A stretch of DNA of 29,591 bases. Origin: Planctomycetes bacterium UBA1662. Lineage in GTDB: Bacteria > Planctomycetota > UBA8108. Positions 1 through 8,333 of this stretch are shown one piece after another. A model generated the notes under the pieces. That model ran no database searches, was not told the DNA's origin, and worked only from the letters and a program-made list of their open reading frames with translations. The stretch spans positions 10,391 to 39,981 of the forward strand of contig DCKY01000036.1 of assembly GCA_002320775.1 (NCBI GenBank), in the 5' to 3' direction. Numbering within the stretch: the stretch's first letter is position 1; every line of letters begins with the position of its first letter. The position numbers and the translations under genes are program-made.

Positions 1-27
1 GATCCGGTGGATCCGGTGGATCCGGTC
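1..27 (+). repeat. Three 9-bp tandem repeats encoding Asp-Pro-Val
   Basis: Three head-to-tail copies of GATCCGGTG (the last ending in C) encode DPVDPVDPV. The array runs off the left edge, so its full copy number is unknown. It looks like an interdomain linker in the dockerin protein and could vary in length by replication slippage. Confidence 0.75.
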
Positions 28-1326
28 GAACCGCAGGATCTCCTGCAGTTCAGCGCTGGCAACATCGAAGTCAGCCAGGGAGACGACAGGGCCGGGATCC
101 TGTTCTATCTCACCAACACCGAGCCGGTCGACGCTCTCAGCCTGATCGTGAGCTTCGATCCCACTGTGGTCCAGACCCCCTCGGCTGACACCACGGGCCT
201 CCCCCTTCGCTCCGCCGACTTCACCAACTGGCAGATTCACGAAGAAGAGGTCGTCATCGGTGGAATCCCCGGCCATCACGCCATGGGTTTCCATGCGATC
301 GTCGACTTCCTCCCCCCCTATGATGGAAGTACGATTCCCGCAGGCCAGAACACCGAGATCGTCCGCATGATCTTTGATGTCCCTGACAACGCCCCCCCGG
401 GAGTTTCAGTCATTGATTTCCCCCAGGCCGCCGGCGACCCCGCGATTGAGAACACCGTTGTTGTCCTCGCCGAGAGCTTCGATCCAGAGGTTGTCCCCGG
501 CAGCATCACGGTCGCCGAGGTCATGACCGCGGAAGAGCCTACTCCCCACCACTTCATGATCGACTCGGTCACTGGAGCTCCTGGCGACTCGATCGTTATC
601 CCGATCCGCGCCCTGAGTGAGACCGAAGAGATCGAGGGCTTTACGGTCGCGGGGACCTACGATCCCGAGGTCATCGAAATCACCAATCTTACGCTGGTCG
701 GCAGCGACACCATCCAGCTCGGACCTGACTGGGTCGGCCCGAGAATCATGCCCGAGATCGGCTGCTTCACCATGTCCGTCCTCTTTGACGTCTTCCCTCC
801 CTTTGAGAGCGGAGGGCTCACGGCCGGACAGACGCATCTCCTGTTCGCGATCGAAGCGAAAATACTGGCCGACGCACCTGACGGACAGTCGCTGCTGGTA
901 CTTGCCGACGGATTTGCGGTTGTACCGGGCGGCCCGCCGCTGGAGAACAACTTCACCCACGCCGGAATCTCCTACACGCCCGTCCTGCACCCGGGAGCCG
1001 TCACCGTGGTCTCCGGACCCGTCGGACCTCCTTCCAACGGCCAGAACCAACCGGTCTTCCTCCGCGGAGACGTCAACGGCGACGGCGTCATCTCAGAGGC
1101 CGACGCCGCCCGCATGATGGACTGGGTCTTCGGTCTTGCGCCCGCTCCGGATTGCCTGGATGCCGCCGACCTGAACGATGACGGCTACGTCAACATCACG
1201 GATTCGACGCAGCTCCTGAACTACATCAGCACTCCGGGATCGCCTCCGCCCAGCTCACCTTTCCCGGTCGCTGGCGTAGACACGTCCCCGGACACCCTCA
1301 GCTGCAACAGTGCCTCCGGCAACTGA
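1..1326 (+). CDS. Cohesin-like/dockerin secreted protein, 5'-truncated
   Basis: The reading frame is open to the left edge of the window, so the true start is missing. The GTG at position 7 is probably an internal valine. Numbering from that GTG, there are two beta-rich modules of about 145 residues each (about 13-155 and 180-335) that resemble cohesin-type domains. A type I dockerin follows, with two calcium-binding loops, DVNGDGVISEAD (355-366) and DLNDDGYVNITD (388-399). The tail, with SPFP and DTLSC, is typical of planctomycete dockerin proteins. Known dockerins bind cohesins through calcium-stabilised loops, so this is probably an extracellular or surface protein that docks to a partner or to itself. 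The visible 5' end encodes Asp-Pro-Val repeats, probably a linker to missing upstream domains. It converges on the next gene with a 36-bp gap. Substrate and partner cannot be told. Confidence 0.8.
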   Translation, partial: DPVDPVDPVEPQDLLQFSAGNIEVSQGDDRAGILFYLTNTEPVDALSLIVSFDPTVVQTPSADTTGLPLRSADFTNWQIHEEEVVIGGIPGHHAMGFHAIVDFLPPYDGSTIPAGQNTEIVRMIFDVPDNAPPGVSVIDFPQAAGDPAIENTVVVLAESFDPEVVPGSITVAEVMTAEEPTPHHFMIDSVTGAPGDSIVIPIRALSETEEIEGFTVAGTYDPEVIEITNLTLVGSDTIQLGPDWVGPRIMPEIGCFTMSVLFDVFPPFESGGLTAGQTHLLFAIEAKILADAPDGQSLLVLADGFAVVPGGPPLENNFTHAGISYTPVLHPGAVTVVSGPVGPPSNGQNQPVFLRGDVNGDGVISEADAARMMDWVFGLAPAPDCLDAADLNDDGYVNITDSTQLLNYISTPGSPPPSSPFPVAGVDTSPDTLSCNSASGN

Positions 1327-1362
1327 GAAGCTGAGCAGAAGAAGAAAAGACCAGGTGACTTT

Positions 1363-2694
1363 TTAACCGTCTGAAGGGTTCGACTGTCCACCGCCTTCCG
1401 CACCGGCGCCTGGGAGCTTGCCACCAGCATCGCTCCCGGCGCCCGCGGAAGAGTCTTTTTTTTCCTCCACAGGAGGAGCACCGGCCGCGGGCTTGTTGCC
1501 CGGAACAGGAGGTCCTGGAATAACGGGAGCGGCCCCCTTGGCCTCCCCTCCAGCTCCTTCCTCAGGCTCCTTCTCTTTGGGATCGGGAAGGAAGTCCTCG
1601 AATTTCTTGTCCCATCCTTCGTAGGTCCACTTGCTGACGGTATAGATGCGCCCCGCGTTCCCCTCCCCCGTCAGGGTGAGAAAATACTCCTTGTCCTCGC
1701 CCTTCTCATCCTTGACCGCGTTGCCGAAAAGAACGGAGAGCTCCTTCACTGGAGCATCCGCCTTGCCCTTCACCCTGTACCGGTAGCTCGCCTTGAGCTG
1801 GGGCTTGTCAAGACCATAGGACGCGAGGTCCTTCGGCTCCGAAACATCTTCGATCCGCAGGCTGCGTCCCTTATCGACCAGGCTCTTTGCCGACCATTCC
1901 TTCTCAGTGTCCACTCGCTGGGTCTTGCTGCCGGAGGTCGCGACGAAATACTCCACCGTAGTTGTCCCGGGAGCTTTGTTTTCGTCTCCCTCCTTCTTCT
2001 CCGCCTTCTCAGCGTCTTCGGAAGCCTCCTTCTCTACAGGAACCTCCTCGCTCTTTCGCTCGACAAGGAGATCGTCCTGTCCCGGACGCGAGAGCCGCAG
2101 CTCGAAGACCTCCTCCTCGCTTTCCAGCTTGAAGATCTCCTTCTCCAGGTAGTTCTTGTTTTCTATCTTGCCCCAGAGCTTGGCATCGCTTCGCACCTTG
2201 CTGGCGATCCTGTAGGTCTCGTCATCGGAGCCGAACCGGGAAAAAACAAGCGTCTTGTTCAGGTCGCGCGACTGCGCGGTCTTCCCTACCACCAGCGCGC
2301 CCAGTTCCTTCCCATCGCCTGAAAAAAAACTGATCCTGCTGCCGCGCACATCATCCACCTCGAAGTTTTTGTGGCTCTCCTTCAGCTCGGCAACCTCTTC
2401 GCCATTGCTAATACCGCTGACACTCTTGATGATGTCCTCAGCCACCTTCGGGTCGGCCTTGTAGCCGTAAGCGGAAGCCACCACCCACTGGCCATCCTTT
2501 TTCTCGAGCTTAACCCGGTCGCCCTTGCCCTTGCCGATTTCAATGCGCTTTGCCGCGGAAAAATCGGTGTCGCGGAATTTCTTGAACCCGGCGGTCTTTT
2601 CCTCCTCGATCTGACCCCAGGGGCCTTTGCTGGCAAAATAGACGGCGCCAAGCACTAAAACCAGGCCGAGGCAGACGGTGATGGTCTTATTCAT
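1363..2694 (-). CDS. DUF4340 domain-containing protein of the Gld-type exporter operon
   Basis: This 443-residue protein has an N-terminal membrane anchor at about residues 5-23 (ITVCLGLVLVLGAVYFA) and a long exposed region rich in Lys and Glu. The pattern with VKLEKKDGQWVV and a Y..A....V..I start motif matches the DUF4340 family. DUF4340 proteins are regularly encoded after GldG-like proteins and probably act as a periplasmic-side accessory of the exporter; the precise role is unknown. The last 70 residues are low-complexity Gly, Ala, Pro and Glu. It is the last gene of the four-gene operon, 51 bp after the GldG-like gene. The ATG at 2694 has AGGAG about 11 bases upstream. The family call is good; the function is inferred from neighbours only. 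Confidence 0.8.
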   Translation of the reverse strand: MNKTITVCLGLVLVLGAVYFASKGPWGQIEEEKTAGFKKFRDTDFSAAKRIEIGKGKGDRVKLEKKDGQWVVASAYGYKADPKVAEDIIKSVSGISNGEEVAELKESHKNFEVDDVRGSRISFFSGDGKELGALVVGKTAQSRDLNKTLVFSRFGSDDETYRIASKVRSDAKLWGKIENKNYLEKEIFKLESEEEVFELRLSRPGQDDLLVERKSEEVPVEKEASEDAEKAEKKEGDENKAPGTTTVEYFVATSGSKTQRVDTEKEWSAKSLVDKGRSLRIEDVSEPKDLASYGLDKPQLKASYRYRVKGKADAPVKELSVLFGNAVKDEKGEDKEYFLTLTGEGNAGRIYTVSKWTYEGWDKKFEDFLPDPKEKEPEEGAGGEAKGAAPVIPGPPVPGNKPAAGAPPVEEKKDSSAGAGSDAGGKLPGAGAEGGGQSNPSDG

Positions 2695-2745
2695 CGCTAA
2701 AGCTTCTCCTAAGTCGAATAACTGGCTTTTAATTCCTGTGACACC

Positions 2746-5154
2746 CTACCGCCCCAGGAGGAAATCACGCTCGTAAGCCACGCTGCGGCGACTTCTGCGC
2801 CAGTAACGGAGCAGACCGTAAATTCCCACCAGGAGAGGAAGCCCGACAAGGTTCAGGAAGATGATCGTGAAGGCCTTGTCATCACTGCCTTCCTCGAACT
2901 CTTTTTTGGTCAGGTTTTTACGCCGGATCTTCATGAGCCGGTCATCCAGCGCGAAATTCTCAATGCAGTTGCGAAAGAATTCGGCATTGTGCATGTAAAC
3001 GGGCAGCTGCTGAGCATTGGTCACAAAATCATTCTTCAGCATATCGACGCTCGAGAGAAAGAGAACCCTGCCATCCTTCACATCGACATGCGCCTTGGGA
3101 GCCGGAATCTTTGGCGGAGCTGCCTTCTCAGCGGGAGCTGCCTCTCCCTCTTTCTTCGCCGCGGGTGCGGCAACAGGCGCCTGCTCAACAACTGCAGGCG
3201 CCGGCGGCTGGGCCTTGGCCGGGCTTTCCTGCGCTGCTACGGGCGCTACGGGAGCGGGTTGCGGAGCTTCCTCCTGGAGAGCCTCGTCGGCGAGAGGGTC
3301 ATCGGGGTTCGGCAGAAGATCTCCATCACCCGGCGGAAGGCCCGGCGGAAGACCCGGCGGAAGGCCCGGCGGAAGGCCGGGAATTCCCGAATGCGGGTTG
3401 GCACCGCCAGCGGGAGGCTTCTTCCATTCAGGTACGCTCTCTCCCTCGAACCTGAAGGCAAATTTACCTTTCAGAAACGCGGCCAGGGCCATCGGCTTGA
3501 TAAAATCGTTAAATTCCTCGGGGTTCTTATTCCCCATCAGCTTCTGCTGGTAAGCCGAGATCGTGGGACCGCTTGGACGGCCCCGGTTGAAGGGGTTGTT
3601 CATTCCTTCCAGGGGATCGATCTTGACCGACCAGGACTGTTCGCCGCAATTGGCCAGCTCTTCGGACACGAGCCCCTCCACCTTGCTGATCTTCAGGCCG
3701 GCCGTCGCGGGAAGGGCCAGCCCGGGGATCCTGTTTGTGAGACTTGACTCTGAGTTAATGCTCTCGCCGCCGGGAGACACCACGAATGAAGCAGGCGTTG
3801 GCATCATCGCCGTCAGGTTGCCAAGCACCCTGCGCGGGAGCATGATCGCTCCCGCATGGTTAGACGCCAGCATCTCATCGCCAAGGCTCACGCCCCAGGA
3901 TTTGAAGAGATCCTCCAGGCCGCTATTGAGAAGTGTAATGGGAATTCCCCGCGGCAAGCCGGTCTGCTGGGAGATGTCGATGGTGTATGGAGAAACGAGA
4001 AATACCGTGGGAATCCCCATCGATACAGCCCTGTTGATCTCGTACACCTGGCGATCCTCAAGCGCGTCAGGCTGCGCGACCACGAGACATTTGATAAAGC
4101 TGGCGTAATCACTCTCCTCCAGGGTGACCTCCCCCGAAGGCTCTTCTCCGAGCTCTTCCTTCCGCTTCCGCTCGGCCTCACCCTTGATGTTCTTGACGAG
4201 GTCATCAATAGAATCTCCCTCCTTGAGAGAGAGCTGCCTTACGTCAACCAGTTCCTGGAGAAAATTAGTCACCGCAGCGTAGTCAGAAGGCGGCGGCGGA
4301 GCCGGCTGGGCAGGGTTTACCGGCGGAGCGGGCGGCTTACGGGCATCGAAGAAGGCGACAACCGGCTTCTGGGGTTGCGTAACCTTGACAATCCGATAGG
4401 CCAACTCGTATTCAAGACTCTCCAGAGAGCTGTGAAACGGAATCACCTCCGCCGGGCGGTCAAGGTAGGCTATCTTGATCGAACTATAGACTCTCAATTG
4501 CTTCACCGAGTTGGCCGTGCGGTCGGGGACGATGTAGGGATTGACGCCCACCTCGGCCAGGGAGCGAAGCTCCCTCTGCTTGAACTCGGCCAGGAGGATC
4601 TCCCGGTACGCCTCATCCTCGCTCTTCTTTGTAGCGCTGGCTCTCTCCTTGGCCCTCGCCTGGCGCCTCTTCCTGATATTTTCAGGACTCTCGCGCTGAC
4701 GGCCTGCCATCATCGCCTGGATATCCATGGGCGGCTCCGGCTCCTCCAGCGCCTCGTAGTTCTCTTTATCGTAATCGGCCATGTATGCGTCAGTAGCCGC
4801 CGCGGCCGCTTCATCCGCGAGATCATCGGGATTGACGATCTCAAACCTCAGCTTCCCTCCCGAGATCTTCCTCAGCTCCTCGAACTGGTCCTCGGTATCC
4901 CTGACGATGGTGGCAAGAAAGCTCGGCAGCTCTTCACTGCAGTAATAGGTGATCTTCACCTTGTCTTCTAACTGCCCGAAGATGTCCTTTGTAGCGTCGG
5001 AGATCGTGTAGAGACCATCCTTGGTAAAATCCATCTTGAGGCCGCTGGTCTCGTCGGCGGTAATGCTCAACATGGAGAGAACCGCGAGCAGAAGGACGAG
5101 ACTGATGCCGCTGTTGATATAGTATTTTTTTCGATATTGTCTGCTGTCAGCCAT
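2746..5154 (-). CDS. GldG-like ABC-exporter accessory protein
   Basis: This 802-residue protein has one transmembrane helix near the N-terminus (about 15-31) and another near the C-terminus (about 762-781), with a large domain between them facing outside the cytoplasm. That layout is the one seen in GldG/ABC-2 accessory proteins (the 'ABC-type uncharacterized transport system' family). The N-terminal part contains FTKDGLYTISDATKDI and the YYCSEELP strand typical of the family. It is unusually long: residues about 593-608 are four GLPP repeats, followed by about 90 residues of Pro/Ala/Glu-rich sequence before the final helix. The ATG at 5154 is preceded by TAAGGAGG, which overlaps the stop codon of the permease gene and implies coupled translation. 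In Bacteroidetes GldFG work with GldA in gliding. Here motility is not implied; export or surface assembly is a fair inference. Confidence 0.82.
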   Translation of the reverse strand: MADSRQYRKKYYINSGISLVLLLAVLSMLSITADETSGLKMDFTKDGLYTISDATKDIFGQLEDKVKITYYCSEELPSFLATIVRDTEDQFEELRKISGGKLRFEIVNPDDLADEAAAAATDAYMADYDKENYEALEEPEPPMDIQAMMAGRQRESPENIRKRRQARAKERASATKKSEDEAYREILLAEFKQRELRSLAEVGVNPYIVPDRTANSVKQLRVYSSIKIAYLDRPAEVIPFHSSLESLEYELAYRIVKVTQPQKPVVAFFDARKPPAPPVNPAQPAPPPPSDYAAVTNFLQELVDVRQLSLKEGDSIDDLVKNIKGEAERKRKEELGEEPSGEVTLEESDYASFIKCLVVAQPDALEDRQVYEINRAVSMGIPTVFLVSPYTIDISQQTGLPRGIPITLLNSGLEDLFKSWGVSLGDEMLASNHAGAIMLPRRVLGNLTAMMPTPASFVVSPGGESINSESSLTNRIPGLALPATAGLKISKVEGLVSEELANCGEQSWSVKIDPLEGMNNPFNRGRPSGPTISAYQQKLMGNKNPEEFNDFIKPMALAAFLKGKFAFRFEGESVPEWKKPPAGGANPHSGIPGLPPGLPPGLPPGLPPGDGDLLPNPDDPLADEALQEEAPQPAPVAPVAAQESPAKAQPPAPAVVEQAPVAAPAAKKEGEAAPAEKAAPPKIPAPKAHVDVKDGRVLFLSSVDMLKNDFVTNAQQLPVYMHNAEFFRNCIENFALDDRLMKIRRKNLTKKEFEEGSDDKAFTIIFLNLVGLPLLVGIYGLLRYWRRSRRSVAYERDFLLGR
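3331..3378 (-). repeat. Four 12-bp tandem repeats encoding GLPP
   Basis: On the plus strand four copies of CGGCGGAAGGCC (one with A in place of G) lie end to end. On the coding strand they give GLPPGLPPGLPPGLPP inside the GldG-like protein. The near-identity of the copies suggests recent duplication by slippage and possible length variation between strains. Confidence 0.85.
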
Positions 5155-5166
5155 ATTAACTCCTCC

Positions 5167-5895
5167 TTAGAACTTCCTGCCTTCAACGAACAGGTTGTTC
5201 AGCACCAGGAAGAAAACCGTAAGACTGAAGCCGTAGATCAGTCCGACGGGATTGATAAGTCCTTTTGAAAACTCGCGAAAATGAGAGTCCGTCCCGAACC
5301 AGCCAATGAAGTTCCCGAGCCCCGGAAGGGCGTTGAGGAATTTCACCACCGGCGGGTAACCGATTCCAACCATCACAAGTGAAAAAGCGATGGCGATCAG
5401 CAGAGAAACAATCTGGTTGTTCGTCAGCGTGGAGGCCCAGGACCCCAGGGCGATATAGACACTCGAAATCAGCAGCGCCCCCAGGTAAGAGGTAAAGACA
5501 ACCCCCCAATCTAACGAACTCACCGACGAGCTGAGGCTCATCGGCACAACGAGAGTCAGGATGAGGCTGATCGCGATAACGAACAGGCCGGCCAGGTATT
5601 TACCGACAACAACCTCCCAAGCCTGCAGCGGCCAGGTCAACAACAACTCAATCGTTCCCGAACGTCTCTCTTCACTCCACAGGCGCATGGTGACAGCGGG
5701 AATGAAGATCGACAGCACCCAGGGGAACCAGAAGAAGAAGTTCCTGAGATCCGGATTGGTCTGGGAAAAGAAGGGAAAGAAAACGAAGAAGAGGAACGAG
5801 AGAATGAAGATAAACAGGATCATGAAAATGTAGGCGATCGGCGAGTTGAAGTAGGCCGCCACCTCGCGACGATAGATTGTCAGGATATTTCGCAT
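5167..5895 (-). CDS. ABC-2 type permease, GldF-like
   Basis: This 242-residue integral membrane protein shows about six hydrophobic helices: about 15-42, 50-66, 95-120, 130-155, 165-188 and 215-235. It begins with MRNILTIYRREVAAYFNSP, the usual opening of ABC-2/GldF permeases. The cytoplasmic segment MRLWSEERRSGTIELLLTWP (about 71-90) is the family's conserved coupling motif. It should form the membrane channel of an exporter powered by the ATPase encoded just upstream, only 5 bp away. The ATG at 5895 lacks a strong ribosome-binding site, so it is probably translated by coupling to the ATPase gene. The call is firm at family level; the substrate is unknown. Confidence 0.87.
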   Translation of the reverse strand: MRNILTIYRREVAAYFNSPIAYIFMILFIFILSFLFFVFFPFFSQTNPDLRNFFFWFPWVLSIFIPAVTMRLWSEERRSGTIELLLTWPLQAWEVVVGKYLAGLFVIAISLILTLVVPMSLSSSVSSLDWGVVFTSYLGALLISSVYIALGSWASTLTNNQIVSLLIAIAFSLVMVGIGYPPVVKFLNALPGLGNFIGWFGTDSHFREFSKGLINPVGLIYGFSLTVFFLVLNNLFVEGRKF

Positions 5896-5900
5896 GGTTC

Positions 5901-6977
5901 TCAGGCTTCCTCTTGCTCTTGAGCCGGGGCGTCGTCTCCAGACTCTTCTGAAATCGCGTCTTGTACCACGGCAGCAGCCTCTGGTTCTCCGGCCGGAGAC
6001 TCTGGCAACTGGGCCGCCGCTCCATTATCGGCAGGGCCTGTGGAGGCGGCATCCTTGGTCAACTCGAGATAGACGTCCTCGAGGCTGTGTTCATCCGGCG
6101 ACAAGGCGGAGAGCTCCCAGCCTTTTCCGGCGACAGCCTTGAAAACCCTGGAGCCGATATCCTCCCCCGCGCTCGTAAGCAGCCGGAACTCTGTATCAGC
6201 TCCGCCGCCGGCGGTGATCTCAACGGAATTAACTCCATCGAGCCCTTTCAAAGCGGCAGCGACTTCTTCCGCGGGTCCCTGGACCCTGGCCCGGAAGCCC
6301 GTTTTGTCTCCGAGCGATCGCTGCATGTTCTGCGGGGTGTCATCCGCCACGATCCGTCCATCCTTGATAATCATGATGCGAGTTCCGATGGCCGAGATCT
6401 CCTGGAGAATGTGACTGGAGAGAATGATCATCTTCTCTTTTCCAAGGGTTCTGATCAGCTCTCGGATCTCGATAATCTGGTGCGGGTCGAGGCCGCTGGT
6501 CGGCTCGTCCATGATCAGGATTCCGGGATCATGCAAAAGCGCCTGGGCTATGCCTACCCGCTGCTTGTAGCCCTTGGAGAGGTGCCCGATGTTCTTGCGC
6601 AGCATGCGGCGCAAGCCCACCATCTCAATAACCCGGTCGATTGCCGACTTGGCCTCGGCTCCCGACATCTGTCGAACCCGGGCGACAAACTCGAGGTACT
6701 CAATAACCTGCATATCCATATAGAGCGGGGTGCTCTCAGGCAGATAGCCAATAGCCTTCCTCACCTCCATGGGGTTATCAAGAGCCTCTATGTCATTCAC
6801 ATAGACGCTGCCGGAATCTGCTACCACGTAGGAGGTTATAATCTTCAGCGTCGTCGACTTCCCGGCTCCATTGGGCCCAAGGAAGCCGAGGATCTCACCC
6901 GGCCCGACCTCAAAGCTGACGTCGTCTACGGCGACCGTCGCTCCGTAGGTTTTGGTAATATTCTCTACCTTGATCAT
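5901..6977 (-). CDS. ABC transporter ATPase, GldA/CcmA-like
   Basis: This is a complete nucleotide-binding subunit. It has Walker A GPNGAGKST (residues 34-42), a signature LSKGYKQR (133-140, the variant usual in GldA/CcmA-type ATPases instead of LSGGQ), Walker B ILIMDE (153-158) and an SSHIL switch histidine near 190. The core of about 310 residues is followed by an Ala/Pro/Glu-rich acidic tail of about 45 residues that ordinary ABC ATPases lack. It powers the exporter made with the following permease and GldG-like protein. It is the first gene of the operon, and a sigma70-like promoter lies about 90 bp upstream. The ATG at 6977 fits the family start (MIKVENITKTYG). Confidence 0.9.
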   Translation of the reverse strand: MIKVENITKTYGATVAVDDVSFEVGPGEILGFLGPNGAGKSTTLKIITSYVVADSGSVYVNDIEALDNPMEVRKAIGYLPESTPLYMDMQVIEYLEFVARVRQMSGAEAKSAIDRVIEMVGLRRMLRKNIGHLSKGYKQRVGIAQALLHDPGILIMDEPTSGLDPHQIIEIRELIRTLGKEKMIILSSHILQEISAIGTRIMIIKDGRIVADDTPQNMQRSLGDKTGFRARVQGPAEEVAAALKGLDGVNSVEITAGGGADTEFRLLTSAGEDIGSRVFKAVAGKGWELSALSPDEHSLEDVYLELTKDAASTGPADNGAAAQLPESPAGEPEAAAVVQDAISEESGDDAPAQEQEEA

Positions 6978-7067
6978 GAGCTAATCTCCACAGACTCCCC
7001 CTCTGCCTCGAAGGGTATAGCCTACTGCTCCGGTGGTTTTTCAAAGTCGGTTATTTAAACAAAACTC

Positions 7068-7095
7068 ATCATAAAATTCGAGTCCCTTGTCTCAA
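7068..7095 (-). promoter_or_regulatory. Predicted sigma70-like promoter of the Gld-type operon
   Basis: On the minus strand TTGAGA (7090-7095) is followed after 16 bp by TATGAT (7068-7073). Both match the consensus at five of six positions. The start of transcription would be near 7060, giving a leader of about 80 nt before the ATPase ATG at 6977. A second, weaker pair, TTGAAA (7039-7044) and TATACC (7014-7019), has a 19-bp spacer. The rest of the 228-bp gap shows no gene. Confidence 0.6.
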
Positions 7096-7205
7096 AAAAA
7101 CTTCCTCCGCAGCCAAATCAACCGCTATTGAAGACGAACCCGGGCAGAGACCGTTGCATTCAGCCCAAGCCTTTTTCCTGCAAAGCCTTAGAGCAAACAA
7201 CTGGA

Positions 7206-8333
7206 TCAGCGGGCGCTCCCGGCTGGTCGAACCTTCGCGCTCAGAAAAAGATCGCCTCCAAGCGCCTCGTGCCGCAGGTCAGAGAGAGAAAGAGACTCCT
7301 TCAACTTCCTGAAGCCCTCACCCCCAACAGGCGAGAGGGCGTCTTCTCCGCCGATAATTTTCGGCGCGACGAAGGCGGCAATCTCCTGGACCAGGGCGTC
7401 CCGAAGGAAGGCTCCGGCAAGCCTGGAGCCGCCCTCTACAAGCAATTGGGTAACCTCCAGCTTCGCCAGCTCAGCCAGCAGCAAGCCGAGGTCGAGTCCG
7501 GCGGCGGCCGAAGGCAGCAGGAGAGTCTCCACCCCCCGGCGTTCGAGCTCACCAAGGCGCCTGGAGCTATTCGCTCCGGGAACGCTGACGTAGAGACGCC
7601 GCCCCCTGCCCGCTACCCGGGGAGGGGACAAGAGCTTGAGCTTCATTGGCAGACGCCCCCTGCGATCAAGGATCACCCTGAGCGGAGCCCGGCCGGCGGC
7701 TGGCCTTGGAGTCAGGAGGGGGTCATCCGCCAGGACCGTCTCGGTGCCCACCAGCACCGCGTCCACCCGCCTGCGCAGAGAGTGTCCCCTGGCGCGGGCC
7801 TTCGCGCCGGTGATCCACTGAGATTCACCCCCGGCCGTAGCTATCTTCCCATCGAGGCTCATGGCCCATTTCAGCACGACCCATGGCCTGCCTTTATCTC
7901 TCCAGAAAAAATAGGGCGCGTTCTGAGACAGAGCCTCTTTTCGAAGAAGGCCCCCGCGGACCTCCACTCCCGCCTTCCGCAGAAGCCGCGGCCCCTTGCC
8001 GCGAGTCTCGGGATTCGGATCGGAAGCTGAAAAGAAGACCCGCTTGATTCCCGCCTCCAGGACAGCTTCACAACAGGGAGGAGTTTTTCCATGGTGAGCA
8101 CATGGCTCAAGGGTGACATAGAGATCCGCCCCCCTGGCATTGCCCGCCGCCCTCAGAGCCTCCCTCTCAGCATGAGGACGACCAAACCCACGATGAAATC
8201 CGCGGCCGATGACCTTCCCTCCGCGCACAACGACAGCCCCGACGAGAGGATTGGGGGAGACGCTCTCCAGCCCCCCCAGGGCGAGCTCAAGCGCCTCGAC
8301 CATGAATTCTGGATTAGGACGGGAGTCGGCCAC
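7206..8333 (-). CDS. ribD: Bifunctional riboflavin deaminase/reductase RibD
   Basis: RibD carries out the deaminase and reductase steps on the pyrimidine intermediates of riboflavin synthesis in the cytoplasm. The zinc deaminase motif is complete: HAE at 54-56, then PCAHHGKTPPC at 77-87. The C-terminal reductase domain begins near PWVVLKWAMSLDGKIA and includes SQWITG and the LLVEGG motif. Its length, 375 residues, is normal. The GTG start at 8333 directly follows the miaB stop (TGAGTG) and is preceded by GGGGAGGAG (8340-8348), which favours it over the ATG ten codons later. No other riboflavin gene lies nearby, so ribD appears to be uncoupled from its pathway and linked to a tRNA-modification gene instead. 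Confidence 0.93.
   Translation of the reverse strand: MADSRPNPEFMVEALELALGGLESVSPNPLVGAVVVRGGKVIGRGFHRGFGRPHAEREALRAAGNARGADLYVTLEPCAHHGKTPPCCEAVLEAGIKRVFFSASDPNPETRGKGPRLLRKAGVEVRGGLLRKEALSQNAPYFFWRDKGRPWVVLKWAMSLDGKIATAGGESQWITGAKARARGHSLRRRVDAVLVGTETVLADDPLLTPRPAAGRAPLRVILDRRGRLPMKLKLLSPPRVAGRGRRLYVSVPGANSSRRLGELERRGVETLLLPSAAAGLDLGLLLAELAKLEVTQLLVEGGSRLAGAFLRDALVQEIAAFVAPKIIGGEDALSPVGGEGFRKLKESLSLSDLRHEALGGDLFLSAKVRPAGSAR

Noticed and set aside
3856..4971. Open frame of 371 codons on the plus strand
   Set aside because: It is antisense to the GldG-like gene and has an Arg/Leu-rich composition with no recognisable domain.
7096..7205. Possible small RNA or terminator after ribD, with AAGCCTTT and AAAGCCTT repeats
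   Set aside because: The two elements are direct, not inverted, repeats and form no stem; no T-run follows on the minus strand.
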